The notes beneath the pieces are model-generated. The model saw only the letters and a list, made by a program, of their open reading frames with translations. It was not told the origin of the DNA and did no database searches. 58,174 nucleotides of DNA from Polaromonas sp. GTDB taxonomy: Bacteria; Pseudomonadota; Gammaproteobacteria; Burkholderiales; Burkholderiaceae_C. This document shows, in pieces, positions 41,439-49,930 of the stretch (its first letter is position 1; each line of letters begins with the position of its first letter). A program made the position numbers and the translations under genes. Location of the stretch: the NCBI RefSeq assembly GCF_030682935.1, contig NZ_JAUXNA010000324.1, forward strand, positions 1 through 58,174, written 5' to 3'.

Positions 41439-42464
41439 TCAGGTGCTGGCCCGCACCAGCACGTCGTAGCCCAGGTCGACGCAGGGCGATGCAATGGCTT
41501 CCCCGTTCATCAGCGACAGCAACATGCGGGCTGCGGCGCTGCCGATTTCAGCGCGCGGGGTGCGTACCGTGGTCAGCGGCGGCAGCATCTGGTCGCTGCC
41601 CGTGAGGTCGTTGAACCCCGCAATCGCGACCCGGCCAGGGACCGCCACGCCCAGACGCAGGGCGGCCAGCAAGGCCCCCTGCGCCAGGTCGTCATTGCAG
41701 AAAAACACGGCATCCACGGCCGGTTGTTGACCCATGATCTGCTCGAACATGCGGGCGCCCAGCGCCATCGACGACGGTGCGGGGTTGAGCCATTCGAGCG
41801 TGGGCTCGTACAGGCCCGCCGCGCGGAGTTCGCGCCGCCAGCCCGCCAGCCGCTGCAGCGTGCGCGGGTCGAGCTGGGCGGCGGCAAAGGCGATGCGGCG
41901 CCGGCCGCGCTGCAGCAGGTGCCGGGTCATTTCGGCGCCGGCATCGGCCTGCGAAAAACCCACGCTGTAAATGCCGGGTGCGCCCGAAGCCTCCATCAGG
42001 TGCACGCAGGGAACACCGCTTTGCGCGATCAGGGCGCGCGTGGCTTCATTGCGCTCCAGCCCGGTGACCAGCAGACCGGCCGGGCGGTGCAGCAGTTGCT
42101 CGCGCAGCAAATGCTCCTCCTCGCTGGGGTCGTAGTGGGTCACGCCCATCAGCATCTGGTAGCCGGCCGGGCGCAGGGTGCGCTGCACCGCCTCCAGCAG
42201 ATCGACAAACAGCGCATTCGACAGCATCGGGATCAGCACCACCACCTGGGTGCTGTGGCGCGATGCCAGCGCGCGGGCGGCCGGGTCGGGCACATAGCCG
42301 AGCTTGAGCGCGGCCGAGCGGACCCGCGCCACCAGCCCGGCATCGACCGCACGCTCACCGCGCAGCGCGCGCGACACCGTCATCGGGCTGACGCCAGCGG
42401 CCTGGGCGACATCGGCCAGCGTGACGCGACCAGTCGCGCGGGGTCGGGCAGGAGGTGGAGTCAT
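41439..42464 (-). CDS. LacI-family transcriptional repressor (gluconate GntR type)
   Basis: 341 aa from ATG 42464; the frame is open further upstream to 43136 but that overlaps the operator region and gntK on the other strand. Helix-turn-helix VTLADVAQAAGVSPMTVSRALRGE with hinge helix ARALASRHSTQVV, then the periplasmic-binding-protein domain (PMLSNALFVDLLEAVQ; AIAGFNDLTGSDQMLPPLTTVRTP). Most like GntR repressors of gluconate genes. It faces gntK across 177 bp holding two identical palindromes, which would give both autorepression and repression of the gluconate operon. Confidence 0.92.
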   Translation of the reverse strand: MTPPPARPRATGRVTLADVAQAAGVSPMTVSRALRGERAVDAGLVARVRSAALKLGYVPDPAARALASRHSTQVVVLIPMLSNALFVDLLEAVQRTLRPAGYQMLMGVTHYDPSEEEHLLREQLLHRPAGLLVTGLERNEATRALIAQSGVPCVHLMEASGAPGIYSVGFSQADAGAEMTRHLLQRGRRRIAFAAAQLDPRTLQRLAGWRRELRAAGLYEPTLEWLNPAPSSMALGARMFEQIMGQQPAVDAVFFCNDDLAQGALLAALRLGVAVPGRVAIAGFNDLTGSDQMLPPLTTVRTPRAEIGSAAARMLLSLMNGEAIASPCVDLGYDVLVRAST

Positions 42465-42509
42465 AAATATAGGGAAACTACTGATCTGGCAAAGCGTGAT
42501 ATTCCCATA

Positions 42510-42523
42510 GGATAGCGCTATCC
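42510..42523. promoter_or_regulatory. LacI-type operator O1
   Basis: GGATAGCGCTATCC, a perfect 14-bp palindrome with the central CG characteristic of LacI/GalR operators. Located 46 bp upstream of the repressor start. Confidence 0.75.
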
Positions 42524-42617
42524 GACAGTGAAGACCCGGCGGAAAACCCCTAGACGCTGAAAATTCAGCGTCAGCAGGTTGCCAAGCCAGGCCCTCGCTT
42601 TTCTTTATCCCCATCAA

Positions 42618-42629
42618 GATAGCGCTATC
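42618..42629. promoter_or_regulatory. LacI-type operator O2
   Basis: GATAGCGCTATC, the same palindrome core as O1, 12 bp before the gluconokinase ATG. Centre-to-centre distance to O1 is 107 bp, close to ten helical turns, so both sites lie on the same face and could loop. Confidence 0.78.
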
Positions 42630-42641
42630 CAGTAGGTTGAA

Positions 42642-43151
42642 ATGACAGATTCCATCGTGATCATGGGCGTGGCCGGTTGCGGAAAATCCAGCCTGGGGGC
42701 CGTGCTGGCGCAGGCCGCCGGCCTGCGGCTGGTGGAAGGCGACGACTTCCACAGCGCCGCCAGCCGGGACAAGATGGCACGCGGCATCGCCCTGACCGAT
42801 GCGGACCGCGATGGCTGGCTCAGCACCCTGAGCGCGCAGCTGCGCGCCCACCCCGAGGGCCTGGTGCTGACCTGCTCTGCGCTCAAAAAAGCCTACCGCG
42901 AGCGCCTGCGCCAGGCCGCGCCCGGGCTGCGCTTCGTGTTTCTGGACATCAGCCGCGAACAGGCCGAGGCTCGGGTCGCAGCGCGCGCCCAACTGCATTT
43001 CTTCTCGTCCAGCCTGGTCGACAGCCAGTTCGCCACGCTCGAAGCGCCGACCGGTGAAGCGGGCGTGCTGCGCGTCGATGCGCTCAAATCGCTGGCACAG
43101 CTGCAGGCCGAAGTCACGACGTGGCTCAACCCCCACAAGGAGCAGGCATGA
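42642..43151 (+). CDS. gntK: Gluconokinase
   Basis: 169 aa, typical of the GntK/IdnK family. P-loop MGVAGCGKSSLGAVLAQ, EGDDFHSAASRDKMARGIALTD (substrate-binding strand with the conserved DDFH), and LTCSALKKAYRERLR. Phosphorylates D-gluconate to 6-phosphogluconate with ATP. Operator O2 lies directly upstream. ATGA overlap with the TRAP small-subunit gene makes a coupled gluconate uptake-phosphorylation operon. Confidence 0.95.
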   Translation: MTDSIVIMGVAGCGKSSLGAVLAQAAGLRLVEGDDFHSAASRDKMARGIALTDADRDGWLSTLSAQLRAHPEGLVLTCSALKKAYRERLRQAAPGLRFVFLDISREQAEARVAARAQLHFFSSSLVDSQFATLEAPTGEAGVLRVDALKSLAQLQAEVTTWLNPHKEQA

Positions 43152-43660
43152 GCACCGAACCCCTGATCGAAGCGCCCAAGAGCCGCTTCCAGCGCATCAG
43201 CAATCTGCTGCTGGCCAGCTGCCTGGGCGTGATGGCCGTGGCGGTGTTCATCAACATCGTGCTGCGCTACGGCTTTGGCAGCGGCCTGCCGGCCAGCGAG
43301 GAACTGTCGCGCCTGCTGTTTGTCTGGATGGTGTTCATAGGCGCCACCGCCGCCTACCCGGCCGGCGAGCACATGGCCTTCACCAGCCTGGTGGGCCGGC
43401 TTCAATACCGGCCGCACCTGATGCTGGCCATGACTCTTTTCATCCGCCTGCTGGTGCTGCTGGCCTGCGTGCTGATCGGCTGGGGCGCCTGGCAGCAGGT
43501 GGTGGTCGGCTTTGGCAGCCATTCAGTGGTGCTCGGCTATTCGACCGCGCTGCTGCCGCTGCCGGCCTTTTTGTGCGCCACGGCCATCGGCCTGATGGCG
43601 CTTGTCGAGATCATCAAACGCACGCCGCTGGACCTCGGTCACAACGTGGAAGTCGAGTAA
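43148..43660 (+). CDS. TRAP transporter small permease (DctQ), gluconate operon
   Basis: 170 aa from ATG 43148, coupled to gntK by an ATGA overlap. Four membrane segments: LLLASCLGVMAVAVFINIVL, RLLFVWMVFIGATAAYPAG, FIRLLVLLACVLIGWGAW and ALLPLPAFLCATAIGLMALV, the DctQ topology. Three bases later the large subunit starts. Confidence 0.92.
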   Translation: MSTEPLIEAPKSRFQRISNLLLASCLGVMAVAVFINIVLRYGFGSGLPASEELSRLLFVWMVFIGATAAYPAGEHMAFTSLVGRLQYRPHLMLAMTLFIRLLVLLACVLIGWGAWQQVVVGFGSHSVVLGYSTALLPLPAFLCATAIGLMALVEIIKRTPLDLGHNVEVE

Positions 43661-43663
43661 AAA

Positions 43664-44956
43664 ATGAGCAACGAAGGTCTCGCATTCATTGTTTTCTCCG
43701 TCGGCATGTTGCTGCTGATGGGCATCGGCATGAACATGGGCCTGGCGCTGGTGCTGACCGGCGCCGGCATGGCCTGGGTGCTGGGTTTCTGGGACACCCA
43801 GTTGCTGGCGCAAAACCTGGTCGCCGGCGTCGACAGCTTTCCGCTGCTGGCCGTGCCCTTCTTCATCCTGGCCGGCGAACTCATGAACTCGGGCGGCATC
43901 AGCCGCCGCATCATCGCCATGGCGCAGGCCTGGGTCGGCCACATTCGCGGCGGACTCGGTTATGTGGCGATTGGCGCGTCGGTGCTGATGGCCAGCATGA
44001 GCGGCTCGGCGCTGGCCGACACCGCCGCGCTGGCCACCATCCTGCTGCCCATGATGCGCAAGCAGGGCTACCCGATGCACACCTCGGCCGGGCTGGTGGC
44101 CTCGGGCGGCATCATCGCGCCCATCATTCCGCCGTCGCTGCCCTTCGTGATCTACGGCGTGACGACCAACACCTCGATCTCGTCGCTGTTCCTCGCCGGC
44201 ATCGTGCCGGGCATCATCATGGGCGCGGGCCTGATCGTGGCCTGGAAGCTGGTGCTGCGCAACACCGACCTGCCCGAGGGCCAGCCGCTGTCCATGGCCG
44301 CCCGGCTGCGCGCCACCGCCAAGGCGTTCTGGGCGCTCTTGATGCCCATCATCATCATCGGCGGCATGAAGACCGGCATCTTCACGCCGACCGAAACGGC
44401 CGTGGTGGCCGCGTTTTACGCGCTGTTCGTCGCCCTCTTCGTGCACCGCGAAATGAAGCTGCCCGAGGTACATGGCGTGCTGGTGCGCGCCGCCAAGACG
44501 ACGGCCATCGTGATGTTCTTGTGCGCCGGCGCCCAGGTCGCCAGCTACATGATCACGCTGGCCGACCTGCCCAGCACGCTCACCGGCTGGCTGGGCCCGC
44601 TGGTGGACAGCCCGCGCCTGCTGATGGCGGTGATGATGATCGCGCTGGTCATCGTCGGCACCGCGCTCGACCTCACGCCGACCATCCTGATCTTTGCGCC
44701 GGTGATGCTGCCGATTGCCGTCAAGGCCGGCATTGACCCGGTGTATTTCGGCCTGATGTTCGTGCTCAACGGCGCCATCGGCCTGATCACACCGCCGGTC
44801 GGCACGGTGCTCAACGTGGTGGCCGGCGTGGGCCGCATGCCGCTGCACCAGGTGATACGGGGCGTCAACCCCTTCCTGATCACCTACACGCTGATCCTGT
44901 TCCTGTTTGTCCTGTTCCCCCAGATCGTCACCGCGCCCGTCGCGTGGATGCGCTAA
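43664..44956 (+). CDS. TRAP transporter large permease (DctM), gluconate operon
   Basis: 430 aa with about 12 membrane segments. FPLLAVPFFILAGELMNSGG, HIRGGLGYVAIGASVLMASM, SGSALADTAALATI, GIIAPIIPPSLPFVIYG and GLITPPVGTVLNVVAGV are the DctM family blocks. In the operon gntK-dctQ-dctM-dctP it should import gluconate or a related sugar acid. Confidence 0.94.
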   Translation: MSNEGLAFIVFSVGMLLLMGIGMNMGLALVLTGAGMAWVLGFWDTQLLAQNLVAGVDSFPLLAVPFFILAGELMNSGGISRRIIAMAQAWVGHIRGGLGYVAIGASVLMASMSGSALADTAALATILLPMMRKQGYPMHTSAGLVASGGIIAPIIPPSLPFVIYGVTTNTSISSLFLAGIVPGIIMGAGLIVAWKLVLRNTDLPEGQPLSMAARLRATAKAFWALLMPIIIIGGMKTGIFTPTETAVVAAFYALFVALFVHREMKLPEVHGVLVRAAKTTAIVMFLCAGAQVASYMITLADLPSTLTGWLGPLVDSPRLLMAVMMIALVIVGTALDLTPTILIFAPVMLPIAVKAGIDPVYFGLMFVLNGAIGLITPPVGTVLNVVAGVGRMPLHQVIRGVNPFLITYTLILFLFVLFPQIVTAPVAWMR

Positions 44957-45007
44957 GCCCTCGTTCACTTTCCCCCTCGCTTTCCCATAACTCCAGGAGA
45001 CTTCCCA

Positions 45008-46027
45008 ATGACCTTTCTTCGTCGAACCGTTATTGCCGCCGCCACAGCCGCCGTGCTCAGCGCCTCGTTTTCCGCGCTGGCGCAGGACATCAAACCGCGC
45101 CTGATCCGTTTCGGCTACGGCCTGAACGAGCAGAGCAACCAGGGCCGCGCCGCCAAGGTGTTTGCCGAGGCTGTTGAAAAAGCCTCGGGCGGCAAGATGA
45201 AGGTGCGCGCCATCGGCGCCGCCGCGCTCGGCCCCGACACACAAATGCAGCAGGCCCTGATTGGCGGCGCGCAGGAAATGATGGTCGGCTCCACCGCCAC
45301 GCTGGTCGGCATCACCAAGGAAATGGCGCTGTGGGACACGCCGTTTCTCATCAGCAACGCCAAGGAAGCCGACATCCTGCTCGACGGCCCCATCGGTGAA
45401 AAAATCAAGGACAAGCTGCAGGAAAAAGGCCTGGTCGGCCTCGTGTACTGGGAAAACGGTTTTCGCAACCTGACCAACAGCAAGCGCCCGGTCACCAAGG
45501 TCGAGGACCTGGACGGCATCAAGCTGCGCGTGATGCAGAACAACGTGTTCCTGAACAGCTTCAAGACGCTGGGCGCCAACGCCGTGCCCATGGCTTTTTC
45601 CGAACTGTTCGGCGCGCTGGAAACCAAGACGGTGGACGGCCAGGAAAATCCGTACAACACCATTTTGTCGAGCAAGTTCTACGAGGTGCAGAAGTACCTG
45701 ACCGTCACCAACCACGTCTACAGCCCGTGGATCGTGCTGGTCAGCAAAAAATGGTGGGACCAGCTGTCCAAGGCCGAGCAGAAGGTGCTGATGGACGCAG
45801 CCAAGACCAGCCGCGACTACGAGCGCAAGGACACGCGTGACGAGGCGTCCAAGGCCATGGCCGACCTCAAGTCCAAGGGCATGCTGGTCAACGAACTCTC
45901 GCCCGCCGAAGCCGAGCGCATGCGCAGCAAGCTGACCGGCGTGTACGCCGACATCGGCAAGGAAGTCGGCATGGACCTGTGGAACGAGACCCAGAAAGAA
46001 CTGGGCCGGATTCGCGGCACCAAGTAA
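45008..46027 (+). CDS. TRAP transporter substrate-binding protein (DctP), gluconate operon
   Basis: 339 aa with a signal peptide of about 26 residues ending ALA-Q. Mature protein: IRFGYGLNEQSNQGRAAKVF, ALGPDTQMQQALIGGAQEMM, LDGIKLRVMQNNVFLNSF with the carboxylate-binding Arg, ALETKTVDGQENPYNTI. The DctP family's first strand-turn usually has NxxxxHP; here it is GLNEQSNQG. AGGAGA precedes the ATG. Likely receptor for gluconate-type sugar acids by context. Confidence 0.93.
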   Translation: MTFLRRTVIAAATAAVLSASFSALAQDIKPRLIRFGYGLNEQSNQGRAAKVFAEAVEKASGGKMKVRAIGAAALGPDTQMQQALIGGAQEMMVGSTATLVGITKEMALWDTPFLISNAKEADILLDGPIGEKIKDKLQEKGLVGLVYWENGFRNLTNSKRPVTKVEDLDGIKLRVMQNNVFLNSFKTLGANAVPMAFSELFGALETKTVDGQENPYNTILSSKFYEVQKYLTVTNHVYSPWIVLVSKKWWDQLSKAEQKVLMDAAKTSRDYERKDTRDEASKAMADLKSKGMLVNELSPAEAERMRSKLTGVYADIGKEVGMDLWNETQKELGRIRGTK

Positions 46028-46109
46028 CCTGCCTGGCAGCGGCGGCTTCCCTGGATACGCTGCTTGCCCGGGCTGGCTGAAAGCCTGCTGAAGTTGCGGC
46101 CTGTCGGGT

Positions 46110-47051
46110 TCAACCCAGCAGGGCCGCAACCTCTGCGGTGGTCGGAATGCCGGAAACGGCGCCATGCCGCGTCACCGACAGGGCTGCGGCCGCGTTGGCC
46201 CACTGCATGGCAGCCTGCAGCGATTCGCCGCGCGCCAGGGCTGCGGCCAGGGTGCCGGTAAACGTGTCGCCTGCGCCTATGGTGTCGGCCACCGGCATGC
46301 GCCGGCCCGCCAGTTCGACCGGTGGCAAACCGGGCTGGTAGAGCCGGCAGCCCGCCGCGCCCAGCGTCACCAGAACGGCCCGGGTGCCGCGCGCCAGCAG
46401 CTGCATCGCGGCAGCGTCGATGGATTCTGAATGGGCCGGGCCGGCCAGCTGGTACAGCTCGCTTTCATTGGGCGTGAGCACATCCGTCAGCGCCTGCAAT
46501 TCCTCAGGCAGAGGACGAGCGGGCGCGGGATTCAGGACGGTGATGGCATTTCCCTGCCGGGCCAGCCGAAAGGCTTGCAGGGTGGCCTCGACCGGCACTT
46601 CGCACGAGGCCATCACAACCCGGCAATGGGTCAGCAGTTCCGTGGCCGCCTGTGCATGCCGTGCGCCCAGGCCTGCGCCTGCGCCCGGATAAACCGCAAT
46701 GCTGTTGTCGCCGTCGTCATACACCAGGACCTGGGCCACGCCGCTGCGCTCGCCGGCGACACGCTCCACATGCGCGGTGGCAATGCCTTCGGCGTTCCAC
46801 AGGTCCATGCCCATGCGGCCGAAGTCGTCGTCGCCAATGCGCGCGATCAGCGCCACGCGGGCACCCTGACGGGCTGCGGCCACGGCGGCATTGCTGCCCT
46901 TGCCGCCCGGGCTGATGTCGAAAGCGCGGGCCATCAGCGTCTCGCCGCGGGCAATCGGCCGGGCGACATGGGAAACCAGGTCGGCGTTCCAGCTGGCGAC
47001 GCAGACCACGTTGGCCGTTTCGCGGCTTGTCGCGCTTGAATCGCTGGTCAT
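46110..47051 (-). CDS. rbsK: Ribokinase/PfkB-family sugar kinase
   Basis: 313 aa. N-terminal GGKGSNAAVAAARQGARVALIARIGDD motif (split by eye: GGKGSNAAVAAARQGA then RIGDDDFG) and the C-terminal PfkB signature DTIGAGDTFTGTLAAALARG with the catalytic Asp. Most like ribokinase, but in the RbsD/FucU-containing cluster it could act on another pentose or deoxysugar. Its start directly abuts the stop of the TRAP large permease, so it ends the seven-gene minus-strand operon that begins with fucU at 52048. The symbol is by family resemblance. Confidence 0.85.
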   Translation of the reverse strand: MTSDSSATSRETANVVCVASWNADLVSHVARPIARGETLMARAFDISPGGKGSNAAVAAARQGARVALIARIGDDDFGRMGMDLWNAEGIATAHVERVAGERSGVAQVLVYDDGDNSIAVYPGAGAGLGARHAQAATELLTHCRVVMASCEVPVEATLQAFRLARQGNAITVLNPAPARPLPEELQALTDVLTPNESELYQLAGPAHSESIDAAAMQLLARGTRAVLVTLGAAGCRLYQPGLPPVELAGRRMPVADTIGAGDTFTGTLAAALARGESLQAAMQWANAAAALSVTRHGAVSGIPTTAEVAALLG

Positions 47052-48350
47052 TTACTTGCCTCCATAGCCCATGGTCTGCGGCAGCCACAGCACGATTTGC
47101 GGAAACAAAGTCATGGCGAGCAGCAGCAACAGCAGCATGAGGAGGAAAGGCCAGCCTTCCTTCATCATCTCGCCAATCGGAATGCCGGTCAGCGCCTTGG
47201 TGACGAACAGCAGCATGCCGAAGGGCGGGTGGATCAGTCCGATCATCATGTTGAGCACCACCAGCACGCCGAAATGCACCAGGTCCACGCCCAGCAGCTT
47301 GGCGGCCGGCAGCAGCATGGGCACGAACACCAGCAGCAGCACCGACACATCCAGAAAGCAGCCCAGCACCAGGAACATCAGGTTGACCATCAGCAGGAAG
47401 CCGATTTTCGAGAAATGCATGCTGTCGACCCACTGCGCCATGGCCTGCGGCACGCCTTCGGCCGTGAACGCATAGTTCAGGATGAAAGAGCCGGCCAGGA
47501 TCATGGTGATGACCGCGCTGCCCCGTGTGGACTCCATGATCACGCCCCAGAAGGTGCGCCAGGTCAGGGCACGGTACACCACCCCCGCCAGGATCAGCGC
47601 ATGGAAAGCAGCCACCGCCGCGGCTTCAGTCGGCGTGAAGGCGCCCGAGTAAATACCGCCCAGCAGCACGATGGGCATCGACAGAGGCAAGGCGCCGCGG
47701 TAGATGATGGCCGGCCATTCCTTGAGCGGTATCTTGGCTTCGCGCGGCATGTTGCGCTTCACGGCGATGAAGTGCACCACGGCCATCATCAGCCCGGCCA
47801 TCAGGAATCCCGGCACCACGCCGCCCAGAAAGAGCGCGCCGACCGAAGCACCCGACACCATGGCGTAAATCACCATGGGAATCGACGGCGGAATGATGGG
47901 ACCGAGCGTGGCACTGGCGACCACCACGGCGCCGGCAAAACCCCGGCTGTATTCCGGTTTTTTCAGCATCTGGCGAATCGTGACCAGGCCCGGGCCGGCG
48001 GCGTCGGCAATGGCGCTGCCGCTCATGCCCGAGAACACCACGCTGACCAGGATATCGACCTGCGCCAGGCCGCCGCGCATGCGCCCGACCAGGATGCGGC
48101 AAAAGTCAAAGATCCGCTCGCTGACCGTGCCGGCATTCATGATGTTGGCGGCAAACACGAACAGCGGCACGGCCAGCAGCACATAACTGTTGTACAGGCC
48201 GTTGCCGACCTGCTCGGCCACCAGGCCGATGTCCTGCTGCTTGACGATCAGGTAGGCAATGCCGGAAACCAGCATTGAAAAGCCGATGGGCATGCGCAGC
48301 GCCATGCCGCCCACCAGAACAAGGACGAGAACCAGAATACCCGATGTCAT
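47052..48350 (-). CDS. TRAP transporter large permease (DctM), sugar cluster
   Basis: 432 aa, about 12 membrane segments. AVPLFVFAANIMNAGTVSER, RMRGGLAQVDILVSVVFSGM, SGSAIADAAGPGLV, GPIIPPSIPMVIYAMVSGA and GLIHPPFGMLLFV are typical of the DctM subgroup that accompanies sugar and sugar-acid genes. ATGA overlap with the small permease upstream. Confidence 0.93.
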   Translation of the reverse strand: MTSGILVLVLVLVGGMALRMPIGFSMLVSGIAYLIVKQQDIGLVAEQVGNGLYNSYVLLAVPLFVFAANIMNAGTVSERIFDFCRILVGRMRGGLAQVDILVSVVFSGMSGSAIADAAGPGLVTIRQMLKKPEYSRGFAGAVVVASATLGPIIPPSIPMVIYAMVSGASVGALFLGGVVPGFLMAGLMMAVVHFIAVKRNMPREAKIPLKEWPAIIYRGALPLSMPIVLLGGIYSGAFTPTEAAAVAAFHALILAGVVYRALTWRTFWGVIMESTRGSAVITMILAGSFILNYAFTAEGVPQAMAQWVDSMHFSKIGFLLMVNLMFLVLGCFLDVSVLLLVFVPMLLPAAKLLGVDLVHFGVLVVLNMMIGLIHPPFGMLLFVTKALTGIPIGEMMKEGWPFLLMLLLLLLAMTLFPQIVLWLPQTMGYGGK

Positions 48351-48826
48351 ATGCGCAGCTCCGCTTCAAGACCAAGACCCCGAATCGCGTTCCAGATGGC
48401 CCACGCAGAGCGAACCACCAGTGCCGCCAGCAGCAGCACAAAGGGCAGGAAAACCCACATGAAGGACACGCCCAGGACAGGCGTTCCCTCTCTAGCCATG
48501 AAATGCACATAGTCCCAGCTGGCCGGAATGCCGTACAGGGCGAGGCCACCGATCATCAGGTTGCCGACGATCTGCATCACCTGCCGGGCACGCCGGTTGA
48601 CGCTGTTCCACAGCAGGTCGAACACCACATGCTCGCGCTCGGGCACCACGAAAGCCGCAGCCCACAAAATGACCCAGACATACAGGATCACGGCGGCTTC
48701 ATCGGTCCACGCCATCGGTTTGTTGAAGCCGAAGCGCGCCGTGACCTGGATTACGAACACGATGAACAGGGTCAGGAAGAGTCCGCCGCCGATCACATTG
48801 GCGGATTTTTGCAGCCAGCTTCTCAT
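48347..48826 (-). CDS. TRAP transporter small permease (DctQ), sugar cluster
   Basis: 159 aa with four hydrophobic segments (VIGGGLFLTLFIVFVIQVTA; AVILYVWVILWAAAFVV; MQIVGNLMIGGLALYGIP; GVSFMWVFLPFVLLLAALVV). RFGFNKPMAWTDEA is the DctQ motif before the second helix. 28 bp after the binding protein gene, coupled to the large subunit. Confidence 0.9.
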   Translation of the reverse strand: MRSWLQKSANVIGGGLFLTLFIVFVIQVTARFGFNKPMAWTDEAAVILYVWVILWAAAFVVPEREHVVFDLLWNSVNRRARQVMQIVGNLMIGGLALYGIPASWDYVHFMAREGTPVLGVSFMWVFLPFVLLLAALVVRSAWAIWNAIRGLGLEAELRI

Positions 48827-48854
48827 GACTTTTTATTCAGGGTTGCCGTGGGAC

Positions 48855-49862
48855 TTACCGTGTCGCGTTGATGCGCTCAAGCAGTCCCTTGGGCCAGACT
48901 TTTGCATAATCGGAGTTCTGGTACGTGGTCTGCACCGATTTGCGGAAGGCGTCCACATCCGGCGTGATGACCTGCAGGCCCTGCTGCTTGAAGAAGTCCA
49001 CCAGGTGCGATTCCTCCTTGATGCGGTTTTCGTTGTTGTAGCTTGACGCTGCCTGCGCCGCCGCCGTGACCTTCTGCTTTTGTGCCGGCGTCATGGCGTT
49101 CAAGGCCTTGTTGGAAATGGCGATGAAGATGCCGTCCACCAGGTGGCTGGTCAGCACGATCTGCTTGGTCACTTCGTAGAACTTGGCGGCGCGCACGGAA
49201 GGCAGGGGGTTGTCCTGGCCGTCGATGGTGCCGGTCTTCAGGCCCAGGTAGACCTCGCCAAAGGCCAGTGGCGTGGCGGTGGCGCCCAGGGCTTCGCCCA
49301 GGAACAGCCATTCCTTCGAGCCAGGCATGCGCAGCTTCACGCCCTTGAGGTCGGCGGGCGTCTTGACGTTGCGCACATCGCGCAGATTGATCTGCCGGGT
49401 GCCGAGGTAGACCGTGGACAGCGGCGTCACGTCCATCTTGTCAGTCACGGTCTTGAACATCTCGGCGCCGATGGGGCCGTTGAACACCTTTTGCTGGTGC
49501 TCCGGGTCGCGAATGATGTAGCCGGCGGTGAAGATCGAGAATTCGGGCACCAGCTTGGCCATGTCGAAGGCCGAGATCGACGACAGTTCCAGGTTGCCGC
49601 GCGCCATGGCGGTCGGCTCGGTGCCCTGCTTGAACAGCGTGGCATTCAGGTTGATCTGCACGTCGAATTCGCCGGGTGCGGATTTTTCCAGGTTGTCCTT
49701 GAACACCGTCCACATCTTGGCATGCCAGTCGTCGGGCACGGCCGGGGTCGAGATGCGCAGCAGCACCTTGTTCTGGGCCTGGGCGGCGGGCAGGAAGGCG
49801 CCCATCAGCAGGACGGAAGAGGCGGCGGCCAGCAGGGTGCGGCGAAGCAGGGAATGTTTCAT
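48855..49862 (-). CDS. TRAP transporter substrate-binding protein (DctP), sugar cluster
   Basis: 335 aa; a signal peptide of 29 residues with RR near the start (LLRRTLLAAASSVLL) cleaved near AQA-Q. Mature part LLRISTPAVPDDWHAKMW, EKSAPGEFDVQINLNATLFK, LKGVKLRMPGSKEWLFLGEA with the ligand Arg, and GLKTGTIDGQDNPL. AAGGAGA lies before the ATG. Third distinct DctP in the window, with clear sequence differences from the other two, so a different ligand is expected (a sugar or deoxysugar acid by context). Confidence 0.93.
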   Translation of the reverse strand: MKHSLLRRTLLAAASSVLLMGAFLPAAQAQNKVLLRISTPAVPDDWHAKMWTVFKDNLEKSAPGEFDVQINLNATLFKQGTEPTAMARGNLELSSISAFDMAKLVPEFSIFTAGYIIRDPEHQQKVFNGPIGAEMFKTVTDKMDVTPLSTVYLGTRQINLRDVRNVKTPADLKGVKLRMPGSKEWLFLGEALGATATPLAFGEVYLGLKTGTIDGQDNPLPSVRAAKFYEVTKQIVLTSHLVDGIFIAISNKALNAMTPAQKQKVTAAAQAASSYNNENRIKEESHLVDFFKQQGLQVITPDVDAFRKSVQTTYQNSDYAKVWPKGLLERINATR

Positions 49863-49930
49863 GGTTGTCTCCTTGTCGTTTATCGGTTGGCTAACTTGTC
49901 AAAAAAACCTGGTCAATCGGCAGGTCGGGC

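Noticed and set aside
43523-46165. An 880-codon minus-strand open frame opposite the gluconate TRAP genes
   Set aside because: His/Gln/Arg-rich low-complexity antisense frame; the plus strand encodes clear DctM and DctP proteins.
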